Numbered from the stretch's first letter, positions 17,472 to 26,948 are shown. The stretch is DNA of 64,000 nt from Oceanisphaera psychrotolerans (GCF_001870485.1 NZ_MDKE01000002.1:42600-106599), one strand, 5' to 3'. Translations and numbers: made by a program. Notes: generated by a model from the sequence alone, not told the origin.

Positions 17472-20283
17472 ATGGCAGCGGCTGCAGGCCTTGTTCAACA
17501 CCGGGCTGCTGGATACGCCGCCCGAGGCCCGCTTCGACCGGTTGACCAGCGTCGCCAGGCAGAGTTTTGGCGTCGAGATCGCTCTGGTGTCGCTGGTAGA
17601 TCGCGAGCGGCAGTGGTTCAAATCGGCTCAGGGGGTGGATGTCTGTGAAACCGGGCGGGATATCTCCTTCTGCGGTCATGCCATTCTGGATCAGGACGTT
17701 TTTGTGGTGGAAAACGCCCTGCAGGATCCACGCTTCTTCGATAATCCGCTGGTGCTGCAGGCACCCCATATCCGCTTTTATGCCGGCGCACCGCTGCGTA
17801 CGCTCGATGGCCACCGGATAGGCACGCTCTGCATTATCGACAGCCTGCCGCGTACCTTCGGTGCCAAAGATGCGGCGCTGCTGAGGGAGCTGGCCGACTG
17901 TGTGGAAGAGCTGGTCAACCATCGGCAGCTGGCCGAGCTGAGAAGCTCTCTCAAGGCCAGTGAATACCACGCGCAACTGATTATCGAAGGCGCCAATATC
18001 GGCACCTGGCAGTGCAACCTGCAGAGCGGCGACTGTGTCTTCAACGAGCGCTGGGCCGAGATGCTGGGCTACCGGCTGGCGGAGCTGGGAGCGCAGAACC
18101 TGGACACCTGGAGGCAACGGATCCATCCGGATGACCTGGCTCAGGCCACGGCGCTGATGGAGCAGCATATTGAGGGGCTCCAGCCAGTCTATGAATGCAG
18201 GTGTCGGATGAAGCACAAGGCCGGACACTGGGTCTGGGTGCACAGCCGGGGGCAATTGTTCAGCCGCACCGAAGAGGGGCTGCCGCTGATGATGTATGGA
18301 ACCCATATGGATGTCAGTGCCGAGCGCGAGGCGCTGGTCGAACTGGAGCGCAAGAATCAGGCGCTGGCGCTGCTCAACCGCATGGCGTTCGACCTGACCG
18401 GCACCCTGGATGAGAAAATCCATCAGGCGCTGACACTGGGCCGTGATTATCTGCGGCTCGAGGTCGGCATCGTCAGCGAGATCGTCGGAGAGGTGTATGC
18501 GGTACGCTGGGCGTCGGCACCGGTCGAAACGGGTATCGAACCCGGTTTGCACCTGGCGGTGGAGCAAACCTACTGTAATTTGCTGCTGCAGCAAACGGGG
18601 ATGCTGGCGATCGATAATATGGGCGCGTCGCCTTACCGGCAGGCGTCATGCTACCGGAACATGGGGTTGGAGACCTATATCGCCATTCGGCTGGAAGTGG
18701 ACGGGCAGCTGTTCGGGACCCTCAACTTCTCGTCCGGCTCGGTGCGAGAACGGCCTTTCGATGACACCGACCGCATGTTTCTCGGCCTGCTGGCACACTG
18801 GCTGGGGGAACTGTTGAGTCACAAGGCGCATCAGGAACGCCTGGACAAGCTGGTAGAGCAACTGCCCGGCATGTTGTATCAGTACCGGCTCTGGCCGGAT
18901 GGCCGCAGTACCATGCCCTATTGCAGTGGGGGCATCGAGCAGATTTATCGGGTGACGCCGCAGGCGGCACGAGAGGATGCCAGCGTGCTCTTCGACCGGA
19001 TTCATGCTGCCGATCTGGCTTCGGTGGTCGAATCGATCCGGCGCTCGGAGCGGCAGCTTGATACCTGGCACACCCAGTACCGGGTGCAGCAGGCCGACGG
19101 CTCCCTGCACTGGGTGGAAGGACGGGCCCGGCCCGAGCGACTGGAAGATGGCAGTACCATCTGGCATGGCTATATCACCGATATCCAGCATGAAAAACAG
19201 GCGGAGCTGGCGCAGGCCGATAGCGAACAGCGACTGCGCGGCCTGTTTGAGCTGTCATCCATCGGTATCGCCCTCAATGATTTTCTGACCGGTGACTTTA
19301 TCGATGTCAACCAGGCCCTGCTGGACGCGACCGGGTTCGACAAGGAGCATCTGCTGGCGCTGGACTATCGCGTGCTCACCCCGGAGGAATACCATGCGGC
19401 AGACCAGCAGGCGCTGGAGCAACTGAAACTTCATGGCAGTTATCCGCCCTATGAAAAAGAATACACCCGCTGGGATGGGTCACGTTTTCCGGTCCGCCAG
19501 CGGGGGATGTTGGTCCGCGATGCCGAAGGCAAAAGTCTGCTGTGGTCTTTTGTCGAGGACATTACCGAGCTGAAGCAGGTGGAGCTGATGCAAAAGGAGT
19601 TTGTGGCCACGGTGAGTCATGAGCTGCGCACGCCGCTGACCTCCATTACCGGTTCGCTCGGGCTGCTGACCCAGGGCGTGCTGGGCGAACTGCCGGACAA
19701 GGCCATGCAGATGGTACAGGTGGCCCATAACAACAGCCGGCGCCTGAACCTGCTGATCAACGATTTGCTCGATATGGAAAAACTGGTGGCCGGTAAAATG
19801 GAGTTCGATCTGCAGGTTCATGATCTGACCGGGGTGGTGCATGACGCGATGGAAATGAACCGCCCGCTGGGCAAGGAGCGGGGGGTTCGGCTCGAACCGG
19901 CAGCCATGGTGTCCGATGCCCGCATCGTGGCCGACCGGGACCGGCTGTTGCAGGCGTTGTCCAATCTGCAGTCCAACGCCATCAAGTTTTCGCCGGATCA
20001 TGGCCAGGTGACCATCTCGACCGAATGGCGTGGTCCCGAGGCACTGCGCATTCTGGTGCGAGATCGGGGTGAGGGTGTTCCCGAGAACTTTCGCTCGCGC
20101 ATCTTCCAGAAATTTGCTCAGGCAGACAGCTCGGATACCCGCAAGAAAGGCGGTACCGGGCTGGGACTGGCCATTACCCGGGAGTTGATGGAGCGTATGG
20201 AGGGAAGTGTGGGCTTCGAATCGACGCCGGGGCAGGGCGCCTGTTTCTGGCTCGAGATACCGGCGGCTCCTGACATACACTGA
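17443..20283 (+). CDS. Soluble GAF/PAS sensor histidine kinase
   Basis: 946 residues with no membrane helix. Order: an N-terminal GAF (about 10-165; ISFCGHAILDQDVFVVENAL, FYAGAPLRTLDGHRIGTLCI), a PAS (about 180-300), a second GAF (about 310-460), two more PAS domains (about 470-590 and 600-715), HisKA with H726 (ATVSHELRTPLTSITGSLG) and an HATPase (LQSNAIKFSPDHGQ, DRGEGVPENF, GTGLGLAITRELM). ATG 17443, after GAGGAAACAGG and inside the end of the upstream kinase gene, is used. The ligand is unknown. No receiver domain is attached, so phosphate must go to separate proteins, plausibly the divergent regulators. Confidence 0.92.
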   Translation: MITPSVPTNEWQRLQALFNTGLLDTPPEARFDRLTSVARQSFGVEIALVSLVDRERQWFKSAQGVDVCETGRDISFCGHAILDQDVFVVENALQDPRFFDNPLVLQAPHIRFYAGAPLRTLDGHRIGTLCIIDSLPRTFGAKDAALLRELADCVEELVNHRQLAELRSSLKASEYHAQLIIEGANIGTWQCNLQSGDCVFNERWAEMLGYRLAELGAQNLDTWRQRIHPDDLAQATALMEQHIEGLQPVYECRCRMKHKAGHWVWVHSRGQLFSRTEEGLPLMMYGTHMDVSAEREALVELERKNQALALLNRMAFDLTGTLDEKIHQALTLGRDYLRLEVGIVSEIVGEVYAVRWASAPVETGIEPGLHLAVEQTYCNLLLQQTGMLAIDNMGASPYRQASCYRNMGLETYIAIRLEVDGQLFGTLNFSSGSVRERPFDDTDRMFLGLLAHWLGELLSHKAHQERLDKLVEQLPGMLYQYRLWPDGRSTMPYCSGGIEQIYRVTPQAAREDASVLFDRIHAADLASVVESIRRSERQLDTWHTQYRVQQADGSLHWVEGRARPERLEDGSTIWHGYITDIQHEKQAELAQADSEQRLRGLFELSSIGIALNDFLTGDFIDVNQALLDATGFDKEHLLALDYRVLTPEEYHAADQQALEQLKLHGSYPPYEKEYTRWDGSRFPVRQRGMLVRDAEGKSLLWSFVEDITELKQVELMQKEFVATVSHELRTPLTSITGSLGLLTQGVLGELPDKAMQMVQVAHNNSRRLNLLINDLLDMEKLVAGKMEFDLQVHDLTGVVHDAMEMNRPLGKERGVRLEPAAMVSDARIVADRDRLLQALSNLQSNAIKFSPDHGQVTISTEWRGPEALRILVRDRGEGVPENFRSRIFQKFAQADSSDTRKKGGTGLGLAITRELMERMEGSVGFESTPGQGACFWLEIPAAPDIH

Positions 20284-20337
20284 CAAGGTTGCAGGCAAGC
20301 GAGGACAGCGTGTCCACACATGCCTGCATACAAGTCA

Positions 20338-20436
20338 TTTAAGGGGGCTCTGCTGCGCGATTCCAGACGTAGAAGTCGGCTTGCAAGGCAGCTCATCTCA
20401 TGGTCAGGCAAGCATTGCATCGCTATGAGGCCCCCT
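20338..20436. repeat. Fold-back element of about 100 bp between kinase and epimerase genes
   Basis: The segment begins AAGGGGGC and ends GCCCCCTT, and the two ends pair as an 8-bp terminal stem enclosing about 83 bases with smaller internal inverted repeats (GCTGC near 20352, GCAGC near 20391). On the + strand TTCTTTATT follows, a weak terminator-like tail. The ends read inward show partial similarity beyond the stem (GCGAT in both), like a decayed miniature element. It may simply be the shared terminator of the two convergent genes. Confidence 0.45.
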
Positions 20437-20442
20437 TCTTTA

Positions 20443-21444
20443 TTACTTTACTTCAAAGCCGTAGGCGTAGGGATCGTCGCTGTCCACCCAGATGGTGTTG
20501 TGGCCGGTGACCCGGGCCCAGCCTTGAATGCTGGGCATGATGGCCGGGGAGTCCCCGACACGGGCTTCGCTTTCCACCCTCCCGACGAACAGGCTGCCGA
20601 TAATGCTTTCGTGTACAAACTCTTCACCCACCCCCAGTTTGCCTCTGGCCACCCATTGTGCCATGCGGGCGCTGGTGCCGGTACCGCAGGGAGAGCGGTC
20701 GATAGCGCGATCGCCATAGAACACCGCATTGCGGGCATGGGCACCCGGCCGGGTCGGCTGGCCGGTCCACATTACATGGCTGGCACCGCGCACGGTAGGA
20801 TCCAGCGGATGCACGCAGTCCACCACCTTGTTGATCGCCTCCCGTACTTTGGGTGAATAATGCAGCACCTGATCGGCACTGAATGACTCTAAACCTGGAA
20901 AGTTGGCCTGTGGATCGACGATGGTGTAGTAATTGCCGCCATAGGAGACATCGACGGTCAGTTTTCCCAACCCTTCCACCTCTATGGTCACATCCTTGTG
21001 CGCCAGATAACTGGCCACGTTATAGATGCGCACCTTTTCTACCTTGTTACCGTTTTGTTCATAGTCGATACGGATTTGCCCTGCAGGCACGTCCAGAATC
21101 AGTTTGCCCGGTGTTTTCGGCCTGATCAGGCCATGCTCGATGGCGCTGGTGACGGTGCCTATGGTGCCGTGGCCACACATGGGCAGACAGCCGCTGGTCT
21201 CGATAAACAGGATGGAAGCATCGGCCTGTTCGCTGCACGGGGGGTAAAGGACGGAGCCGGACATCATCGAATGCCCCCGAGGCTCGAACATCAGTGCCTG
21301 GCGAATCCAGTCGTGGTGAGCCAGAAAATCCTGCCGCTTCTCGCTCATGTTTCTGCCTTGTAAGGCAGGATAACCTCCTGCTACCAACCTTACCGGGTTT
21401 CCACATGTGTGGGCATCTATACAGAAAAAAGTACCTTCGCGCAT
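20443..21444 (-). CDS. 4-hydroxyproline 2-epimerase (proline racemase family)
   Basis: 333 residues. It would interconvert trans-4-hydroxy-L-proline and cis-4-hydroxy-D-proline in the cytosol. Both catalytic cysteines are present: C90 in LPMCGHGTIG and C253 in DRSPCGTGTSARMAQW; the second rules out the dehydratase branch, which has Thr there. The neighbouring D-amino-acid dehydrogenase, DapA-type deaminase and aldehyde dehydrogenase complete a hydroxyproline pathway, favouring epimerase over proline racemase. The start has AAGGAGAGACATCAG in front. It diverges from the rest of the cluster across a 137-bp spacer with a palindrome. Confidence 0.9.
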   Translation of the reverse strand: MREGTFFCIDAHTCGNPVRLVAGGYPALQGRNMSEKRQDFLAHHDWIRQALMFEPRGHSMMSGSVLYPPCSEQADASILFIETSGCLPMCGHGTIGTVTSAIEHGLIRPKTPGKLILDVPAGQIRIDYEQNGNKVEKVRIYNVASYLAHKDVTIEVEGLGKLTVDVSYGGNYYTIVDPQANFPGLESFSADQVLHYSPKVREAINKVVDCVHPLDPTVRGASHVMWTGQPTRPGAHARNAVFYGDRAIDRSPCGTGTSARMAQWVARGKLGVGEEFVHESIIGSLFVGRVESEARVGDSPAIMPSIQGWARVTGHNTIWVDSDDPYAYGFEVK

Positions 21445-21535
21445 CTGATGTCTCTCCTTGTAATGATATCGACTTATGAGATCTGGATCATGATTTTACA
21501 ACTCATTAACCAGTGGCTCTGGCATCTAGGTATAA

Positions 21536-21554
21536 ATTGTATATTTTATACAAT
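21536..21554. promoter_or_regulatory. Palindromic operator candidate of the hydroxyproline cluster
   Basis: ATTGTATATTTTATACAAT is a perfect 8-3-8 inverted repeat in the divergent promoter region between the epimerase and dehydrogenase genes. TTGTATA...TATACAA half-sites are common for GntR/FCD regulators, and such a regulator (30758-31417) lies at the far end of the cluster. The link to that regulator is inference. Confidence 0.6.
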
Positions 21555-21581
21555 CAAGGAATTTGGTGAAGGGATACTCAG

Positions 21582-22892
21582 ATGCAAGAGCTGAATCACG
21601 ATTTGGTGGTCATCGGTGGTGGAATTATCGGCGTTACCTGCGCCTGGCAGTTAACTCAGGCCGGCTACAGGGTATTGCTGCTGGAGAAGAATGAAATTGG
21701 ACAGGGCGCCTCGTTCGGGAATGCCGGCCATATCGCCACCGAGCAGGTGTTACCCCTGGCCTCACCCGCCGTGCTGCAGCAGTTGCCGCGCATGTTGCTG
21801 GATCCGCTGGGTCCTCTGCGTCTGGACTGGCGTTATCTGCCCCGCATCGCTCCTTGGCTGCTGAAACTGGTGGCCAATATGCGGCCCGAGGCCCAGCGTA
21901 ACAGCAGCGCCGGATTGCGCTTGCTGAATGAAGCCAGCCTGTCGGCCTGGCAGCAGTTGTTACAGCAGGCGGGTCTGAACCGGTTGCTGAAGGAAGATGG
22001 CTCTTTGCTGGTGTGTGAAAGCGAGTCTGCCTTCGCCGAGTTGCAGCGGCATGCGCAGGTGCTGGGCAAGCTGGGGATATCAAGTGATCCCTGGTCTGCA
22101 CATACATTGCGTCGGCAGGTTGGTGGTCTGTCACCCGCGGTAAGCGGTGGTCTGTTTTTCCCCGCGACCGGCCATGTGACCGACCCTTATCAACTGGTAG
22201 CACAGCTTTTTGTACAGGCGCAGGCCGCAGGTATGGAACGACAGCAGGCCGACGTTCATGGCGGGCGCTGTCTGGACAACGGTATCGAGCTGAATACCAG
22301 CAAAGGCAAGCTGTTCGCCAAGCGGGTGCTGGTTGCCGCCGGTGCCTGGTCCGCGCCTCTGGTCAGGGAGCTGGCCGGTATCAAGATACCTATGGATACC
22401 GAGCGGGGCTATCACCTGATGCTACCGGCCGAACCCGGACGTCTGCCGATGGCGGTCAGCTCCCTGGAACGCAAATTCATCATGACGCCGATGACGGGCG
22501 GGCTGCGGCTGGCCGGCACGGTGGAATTTGCCGGCCTGCATAAGACGCCGGACTATCGACGGGCTTGGGGGCTGGTGCACCACGCGGATGCGCTGTTCGA
22601 GCGGCAGCTGGATACCCAGGGCGCGACCCCCTGGATGGGCTGCCGGCCTTCTTTACCCGATTCATTACCGGTGATCGACCGGGTTGGTCCACAGGGCCGC
22701 CTGCTGCTGGCCCTGGGCCATCATCATCTGGGGCTGACACAAGCGGCGGTTACCGCCCAACTCATTCTGGGCCTGTTGTCGGGAAAACCGTCCGGGCTCG
22801 ATATAGCTCCTTTCCGCCTTGCGCGGTTTGGGCAATTACCACCCTCGCACACCTTAAACCACAGTGTTTGCCTGCCCGGCTCAGAAATGTAA
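21582..22892 (+). CDS. FAD-dependent D-amino-acid dehydrogenase, probably D-hydroxyproline dehydrogenase
   Basis: 436 residues of the DadA/DAO family. The N-terminal dinucleotide motif VVIGGGIIGVTCAWQL with LLLEKNEIGQGASFGNAGHI binds FAD; the C-terminal block GCRPSLPDSLPVID...LALGHHHLGLTQA is the family's flavin-closing region. In this cluster the expected reaction is oxidation of cis-4-hydroxy-D-proline to delta-1-pyrroline-4-hydroxy-2-carboxylate, with electrons to the respiratory chain. That substrate is inferred from neighbours. AAGGG precedes the ATG. It is first in the + strand operon. Confidence 0.88.
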   Translation: MQELNHDLVVIGGGIIGVTCAWQLTQAGYRVLLLEKNEIGQGASFGNAGHIATEQVLPLASPAVLQQLPRMLLDPLGPLRLDWRYLPRIAPWLLKLVANMRPEAQRNSSAGLRLLNEASLSAWQQLLQQAGLNRLLKEDGSLLVCESESAFAELQRHAQVLGKLGISSDPWSAHTLRRQVGGLSPAVSGGLFFPATGHVTDPYQLVAQLFVQAQAAGMERQQADVHGGRCLDNGIELNTSKGKLFAKRVLVAAGAWSAPLVRELAGIKIPMDTERGYHLMLPAEPGRLPMAVSSLERKFIMTPMTGGLRLAGTVEFAGLHKTPDYRRAWGLVHHADALFERQLDTQGATPWMGCRPSLPDSLPVIDRVGPQGRLLLALGHHHLGLTQAAVTAQLILGLLSGKPSGLDIAPFRLARFGQLPPSHTLNHSVCLPGSEM

Positions 22893-22923
22893 CCGGACTC
22901 GTAGCACAACAGGGAGAATGTAT

Positions 22924-24386
22924 ATGGATATCAAGCAGTCAACTCCGGCGGATCGGATCCGCCTTCCCAGCGGCTTTGAAGTGCTGGGCCTGCTGGCGCC
23001 TTTATCGGCGTCATGTATTTATTTTTGAATGTGTGGGGTCTGCCCATACAACTGGCACTGTTCGTGTCCTGGTTTCTGGTGATCGGCCTGGGTATCCGGC
23101 TGGGACTGGGATATGAAACGATTCAGAAAGGTTTGTTGAAAGGGATTCATAACGGCATGGAAGCCGTGCTGGTGTTGATCACCGTCGGTGCCCTGATCGG
23201 CACCTGGATTGCCGGCGGCATAGTGCCCAGCATCATCTATTACGGCCTGTCGGTGATGAGCCCCAGTATTTTTCTTTTTGCGGCCTTTATCATCTGTGCC
23301 CTGACCTCGCTGGCGACCGGGACCTCGTTCGGTACCGCAGGCACCGCCGGTATCGCCATGATGGGCATCGGCCACAGCTTCGGCATCCCGATGCCGCTGG
23401 TGGCCGGGGCTGTCATTTCCGGGGCCTATGTGGGTGACAAGCTGTCGCCGCTGTCCGACACCACCGTGATGACGGCTTCTCTTTGCCGGGTCGACCTGAT
23501 CGATCATATCAAGTCCATGCTCTATGTCAGCGCGCCTTCTGCCCTGATTGCCAGCCTGCTGTTTCTGGGGGTGGGGTATTTCTACGTTGACGGTGCCGCC
23601 GACACCAGCCGGGCGGATGCGGCCATGGTAGCCCTGGCCGAGCAGTTCAACATCAGCTGGTATCTGCTGCTGCCGACGCTGATGGTGATCATCCTGCTGG
23701 CCATGCGCAAGCCATCCATCCCGGTGATTAGCTTCGGCGCCGTGCTGGGCATCATCTGTGCCGTGCTGTTCCAGGACATGGCGGCGCTGGATGCGGTTAA
23801 TACCGCCTACTTTGGCAATGCCATGAGCTCTGACGTCGACTTCCTCAACACTCTGCTGAATCGGGGCGGTATCGAGTCCATGTTCGGTGTCATTGCCCTG
23901 GTGTTGTTCGCCCTAGGGCTGGGCGGGCTGATGGACCGCATCGGCGTTCTGACCGTGATCTGTAACGGCTTTCTGTCCTGGGCCAGCAATGCCGGCCGGC
24001 TGACCTTGTCGACCCTGCTGGGCGGTTTCTTCGGCAACTTCTTCGGTGGTGCGGCCTATGTGTCGCTGATCACCGCCAGCACCATTACCGAGAAAAACTA
24101 CGACAAGCAGGGTATCGACCGTCGGGTGTTGTCCCGCAACGCCGAGGCCGGCGGTACCATCACCACGCCCATGGTGCCCTGGTCCGATGGTGGTGTCTTC
24201 ATGGCTACCACTCTGGGGGTCAGCACCCTCAGCTATCTGCCTTTCCTCTGGTTCCATTTCCTGGTGCTGATCATCTCGCTGATTTACGGCTACGCCAACA
24301 TCGCCGTCTGGCGCACCGGTCCAGGCAGCTCCCTGCCTGCAGACGAATCCGAAGAGAGCCTGCCTCTGGCTAAGGCTTCTTCATAA
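22924..24386 (+). CDS. NhaC-family Na+/H+ antiporter-type transporter (frameshift near 22998)
   Basis: A polytopic membrane protein of about 487 residues after repair. ATG 22924 (MDIKQSTPADRIRLPSGFEV), preceded by GGGAGA, opens a frame that stops early. Restoring one G at 22996-22999 (GCGCC to GCGGCC) joins it to the long frame beginning FIGVMYLFLNVWGLPIQLAL. NhaC signatures: TSLATGTSFGTAGTAGIAMMGIG, GAVISGAYVGDKLSPLSDTT and NAEAGGTITTPMVPWSDGG. Named as an antiporter by family. Its place inside a hydroxyproline operon suggests a substrate- or sodium-linked uptake or exchange role, which is inference. Confidence 0.87.
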
Positions 24387-24439
24387 CTCACTTTTCCGGG
24401 CCTGTGCTCAGGCCCTTCATCACGATAAGGATATGCATA

Positions 24440-25315
24440 ATGAAAATCGAAGGTGTAATGGTTCCGGTAGTCACCCCGTTTGCTCAAGACGGCCATATCG
24501 ATTACCCGGCATTGGCGGCGCTGCTGGCCCACCAACTGGAAGCCGGTGTCAGCGGCATCGTCGCTTGCGGCACCACCGGTGAGTATTACGCCCTGAGCCA
24601 GGCCGAGCGCCGTGAGCTGATGGCCTTTATTGCCAAAGAAGTGGGTGACAAGGCGTTACTGGTGGCCGGTGTTAACGACACTCACTCGGCAGGATCCATT
24701 GCCAAGGCGCTGGAAGCGAGGGAGCTGGGCTATCAGGCTCTGATGCTGGCGCCCCCCATCTACTGTTTGCCGGAGCAGGACGAAATTATCGCCCATTACC
24801 AGACCGTGAGTCGTGAAGCAGGCATGCCGATCATCATGTACAACTTTCCGGCTCGCTCCGGGGTGGAGATCGGCATCGAGGCCATCAAGGTGTTGGCCAG
24901 GGATCCCAATATCGTCGGCATCAAGGAAAGCAGCGGCGACTTTACCCGCGCCGTGACCCTGCTCAATCTGGGCCTGGAAGATTTTGAAGTGGTGTGTGGC
25001 TCCGATGACCAGGGTGCGGACTATATGTTCTGGGGCGCCCGCTCCTGGATTGGCGGCGGCGCCAACTACCTGGCCGCCGATCACGTCAACATAATCGAAG
25101 CGTCCAAGGCCGGCGACTGGCAGCAGGTCAGGAGCATCATGGCCCGCATCTTACCGGTGCTGCAGAACATGGAGTCCGGTGGTTATAACCAGAAAGCCAA
25201 GCTGGGTTGCGGCCATATCGGTTATCCGGTGGGCCCGGTCAGAGCGCCTCTGTATCCGGTGAGCAAGCAGGATGAAGACGAATTTTTAGCTCTGCTGACC
25301 CAGGCACTGAAATAA
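24440..25315 (+). CDS. DapA-family lyase/deaminase, probably pyrroline-4-hydroxy-2-carboxylate deaminase
   Basis: 291 residues forming a DHDPS/N-acetylneuraminate-lyase TIM barrel. The Schiff-base lysine K162 (IVGIKESSGDFTRAV), the catalytic Tyr134 (IIMYNFPARSGV) and the substrate-binding GTTGEYYALSQAER loop are all present. In this cluster it should convert delta-1-pyrroline-4-hydroxy-2-carboxylate to alpha-ketoglutarate semialdehyde with release of ammonia. A true lysine-biosynthetic DapA is less likely given the neighbours. ATG 24440 has AAGGA 9 bases upstream; an ATG at 24433 is out of frame. Confidence 0.87.
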   Translation: MKIEGVMVPVVTPFAQDGHIDYPALAALLAHQLEAGVSGIVACGTTGEYYALSQAERRELMAFIAKEVGDKALLVAGVNDTHSAGSIAKALEARELGYQALMLAPPIYCLPEQDEIIAHYQTVSREAGMPIIMYNFPARSGVEIGIEAIKVLARDPNIVGIKESSGDFTRAVTLLNLGLEDFEVVCGSDDQGADYMFWGARSWIGGGANYLAADHVNIIEASKAGDWQQVRSIMARILPVLQNMESGGYNQKAKLGCGHIGYPVGPVRAPLYPVSKQDEDEFLALLTQALK

Positions 25316-25326
25316 GGAGATTCGGC

Positions 25327-26811
25327 ATGTCAGTACAAGTGGAAAATGTTTTTGCCAGGGCAAAGCAGGGTGAATTACGGGCCGATGCCATTATCGTCGG
25401 CTATACGCCTGGTAATCAGACACTGGAAGCTCGAGATCCCTTTGATGAATCTGTTATCGGTCAGGTTGAAGCCTGTACCGAAGAGCAAGTTAACCTGGCG
25501 GTGGCTGCCGCTCGAACCAGCTTCGAGCAAGGCGAATGGCGCAAGCTGGCCCCGGCCGAGCGCAAGCAACGCATGCAAGCCTGGGTTGCGCTGCTGGAAC
25601 AAAACCGGGAAGAGCTGGCGGCGCTGGATTGTGTGGATGGCGGCAAGCCGATCACCGAGTGTCTGAACACCGATATTCCGGAAACCATCAACACCCTGGC
25701 CTGGTATGCGGAAGCGGTAGACAAGGTGTTTGGCAAGGTGGCGCCGACCGGGGATGACACTCTGGGCCTGGTGGTCAATGAGCCCATCGGTGTGGTTGCC
25801 GCCGTATTGCCTTGGAACTTTCCGGCGCAGATGTTTGCCTGGAAGGTGGGTCCGGCGCTGGTAACCGGTAACTCGGTGATTGTGAAGCCAGCCGAGCAAA
25901 CCTCGCTGAGTGCCTGGCGCATGGTGCAGTTGGCCCATCAGGCAGGTATCCCGGAAGGGGCGCTGCAGCTGGTAACGGGTCTGGGTGAGCAAACCGGTAT
26001 GCCACTGGGGTTGCACCCGGATGTGGATATGGTGTCTTTCACCGGCTCGACCGAGGTCGGCCGTCTGTTCCTGCAGTATTCGGCCCAGAGCAACCTGAAA
26101 GAAGTGGTGCTCGAGTGTGGCGGCAAGAGCCCGCAGCTGGTATTCGATGATGTAGAAGACCTGGACTCTATCGTCGACGATGTGCTGGCGGCAGCCTTCT
26201 GGAACATGGGTGAAAACTGCAGTTGCGGCTCTCGTTTGCTGGTGCAGAAGGGCATCAAGGAACCGCTGCTGGACAAGCTGTGTTCCCGTCTGTCCGGCTG
26301 GAAACTGGGTGATCCCAAGGACACGGACACCATGGTCGGGCCCATGGTGGAGCCGGTGCATTTCAACAAGGTGAAGGCCATGGTCGAGCAGGCCAGAGAG
26401 CAGGGTGCCCGGCTGCGTTACGGCGGCAATACCCCCGCCCTTGGTGCCGGTCTCTTTGTGGAGCCGACCATCTTCGATGAGGTCAGTGCCGACATGATAC
26501 TGTTCCGAGACGAGGTGTTTGGCCCGGTACTGGCAGTGACCGAGTTTTCCACTGAAGAAGAGGCGGTCTCTCTGGCCAATCAGACTCAGTACGGCCTGGC
26601 CGCTTCCCTCTATACCAGCCATATGGGACGAGCCCATCGGGTGTCCCGGGCGCTGAAGGCGGGTACGGTTTCCATCAACTGCTTCAGTGAGGGGGACATT
26701 ACCACCCCCTTCGGCGGTTATGGTCAGTCCGGTTTCGGCGGCAGAGATAACGGTCTTGAGGCCATGGATCAATATCTGCAAAAGAAAACCATCTGGTATA
26801 ACCAGGCCTGA
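25327..26811 (+). CDS. Aldehyde dehydrogenase, probably alpha-ketoglutarate semialdehyde dehydrogenase
   Basis: 494 residues, full-length NAD(P)-dependent aldehyde dehydrogenase. Catalytic Cys298 (MGENCSCGSR) and general-base Glu263 (VVLECGGKSPQ), the cofactor region VLPWNFPAQMFAWKVGPAL and FTGSTEVGR are intact. Overall similarity is to the PuuC-type subgroup. Position suggests oxidation of alpha-ketoglutarate semialdehyde to alpha-ketoglutarate, the last step of hydroxyproline breakdown. AAGGAG precedes the start, 11 bases after the deaminase gene. Confidence 0.9.
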   Translation: MSVQVENVFARAKQGELRADAIIVGYTPGNQTLEARDPFDESVIGQVEACTEEQVNLAVAAARTSFEQGEWRKLAPAERKQRMQAWVALLEQNREELAALDCVDGGKPITECLNTDIPETINTLAWYAEAVDKVFGKVAPTGDDTLGLVVNEPIGVVAAVLPWNFPAQMFAWKVGPALVTGNSVIVKPAEQTSLSAWRMVQLAHQAGIPEGALQLVTGLGEQTGMPLGLHPDVDMVSFTGSTEVGRLFLQYSAQSNLKEVVLECGGKSPQLVFDDVEDLDSIVDDVLAAAFWNMGENCSCGSRLLVQKGIKEPLLDKLCSRLSGWKLGDPKDTDTMVGPMVEPVHFNKVKAMVEQAREQGARLRYGGNTPALGAGLFVEPTIFDEVSADMILFRDEVFGPVLAVTEFSTEEEAVSLANQTQYGLAASLYTSHMGRAHRVSRALKAGTVSINCFSEGDITTPFGGYGQSGFGGRDNGLEAMDQYLQKKTIWYNQA

Positions 26812-26827
26812 ATAAATAGTTAATAGC

Positions 26828-26855
26828 ATGGCGTCAGACGAATGGATGACGCCAT
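26828..26855 (+). terminator. Hairpin after the aldehyde dehydrogenase gene
   Basis: A perfect 9-bp stem ATGGCGTCA (26828-26836) / TGACGCCAT (26847-26855) has a 10-base loop, followed by AT-rich TATTAATAAATTAA. It probably reduces read-through from the catabolic genes into the TRAP genes. There is no uninterrupted T-run. Confidence 0.55.
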
Positions 26856-26901
26856 TATTAATAAATTAACCCTTTAATCTTATGCTTATTATTTTCGTAA
26901 C

Positions 26902-26928
26902 ATTGTTTCCCATTACATGTGAAACAAT
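26902..26928. promoter_or_regulatory. Inverted repeat in front of the TRAP operon
   Basis: ATTGTTTC (26902-26909) and GAAACAAT (26921-26928) are perfect inverted repeats with an 11-base spacer, starting 47 bp upstream of the solute-binding-protein gene. This may be an operator for a separate TRAP promoter or an mRNA hairpin. It shares ATTGT/ACAAT ends with the palindrome at 21536. Confidence 0.45.
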
Positions 26929-26948
26929 AATAGATTTTTCAAAAGGAT

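Noticed and set aside
20338..20436. Integron attC site or intact insertion sequence end
   Set aside because: There are no RYYYAAC/GTTRRRY core sites, no transposase gene and no clear target-site duplication.
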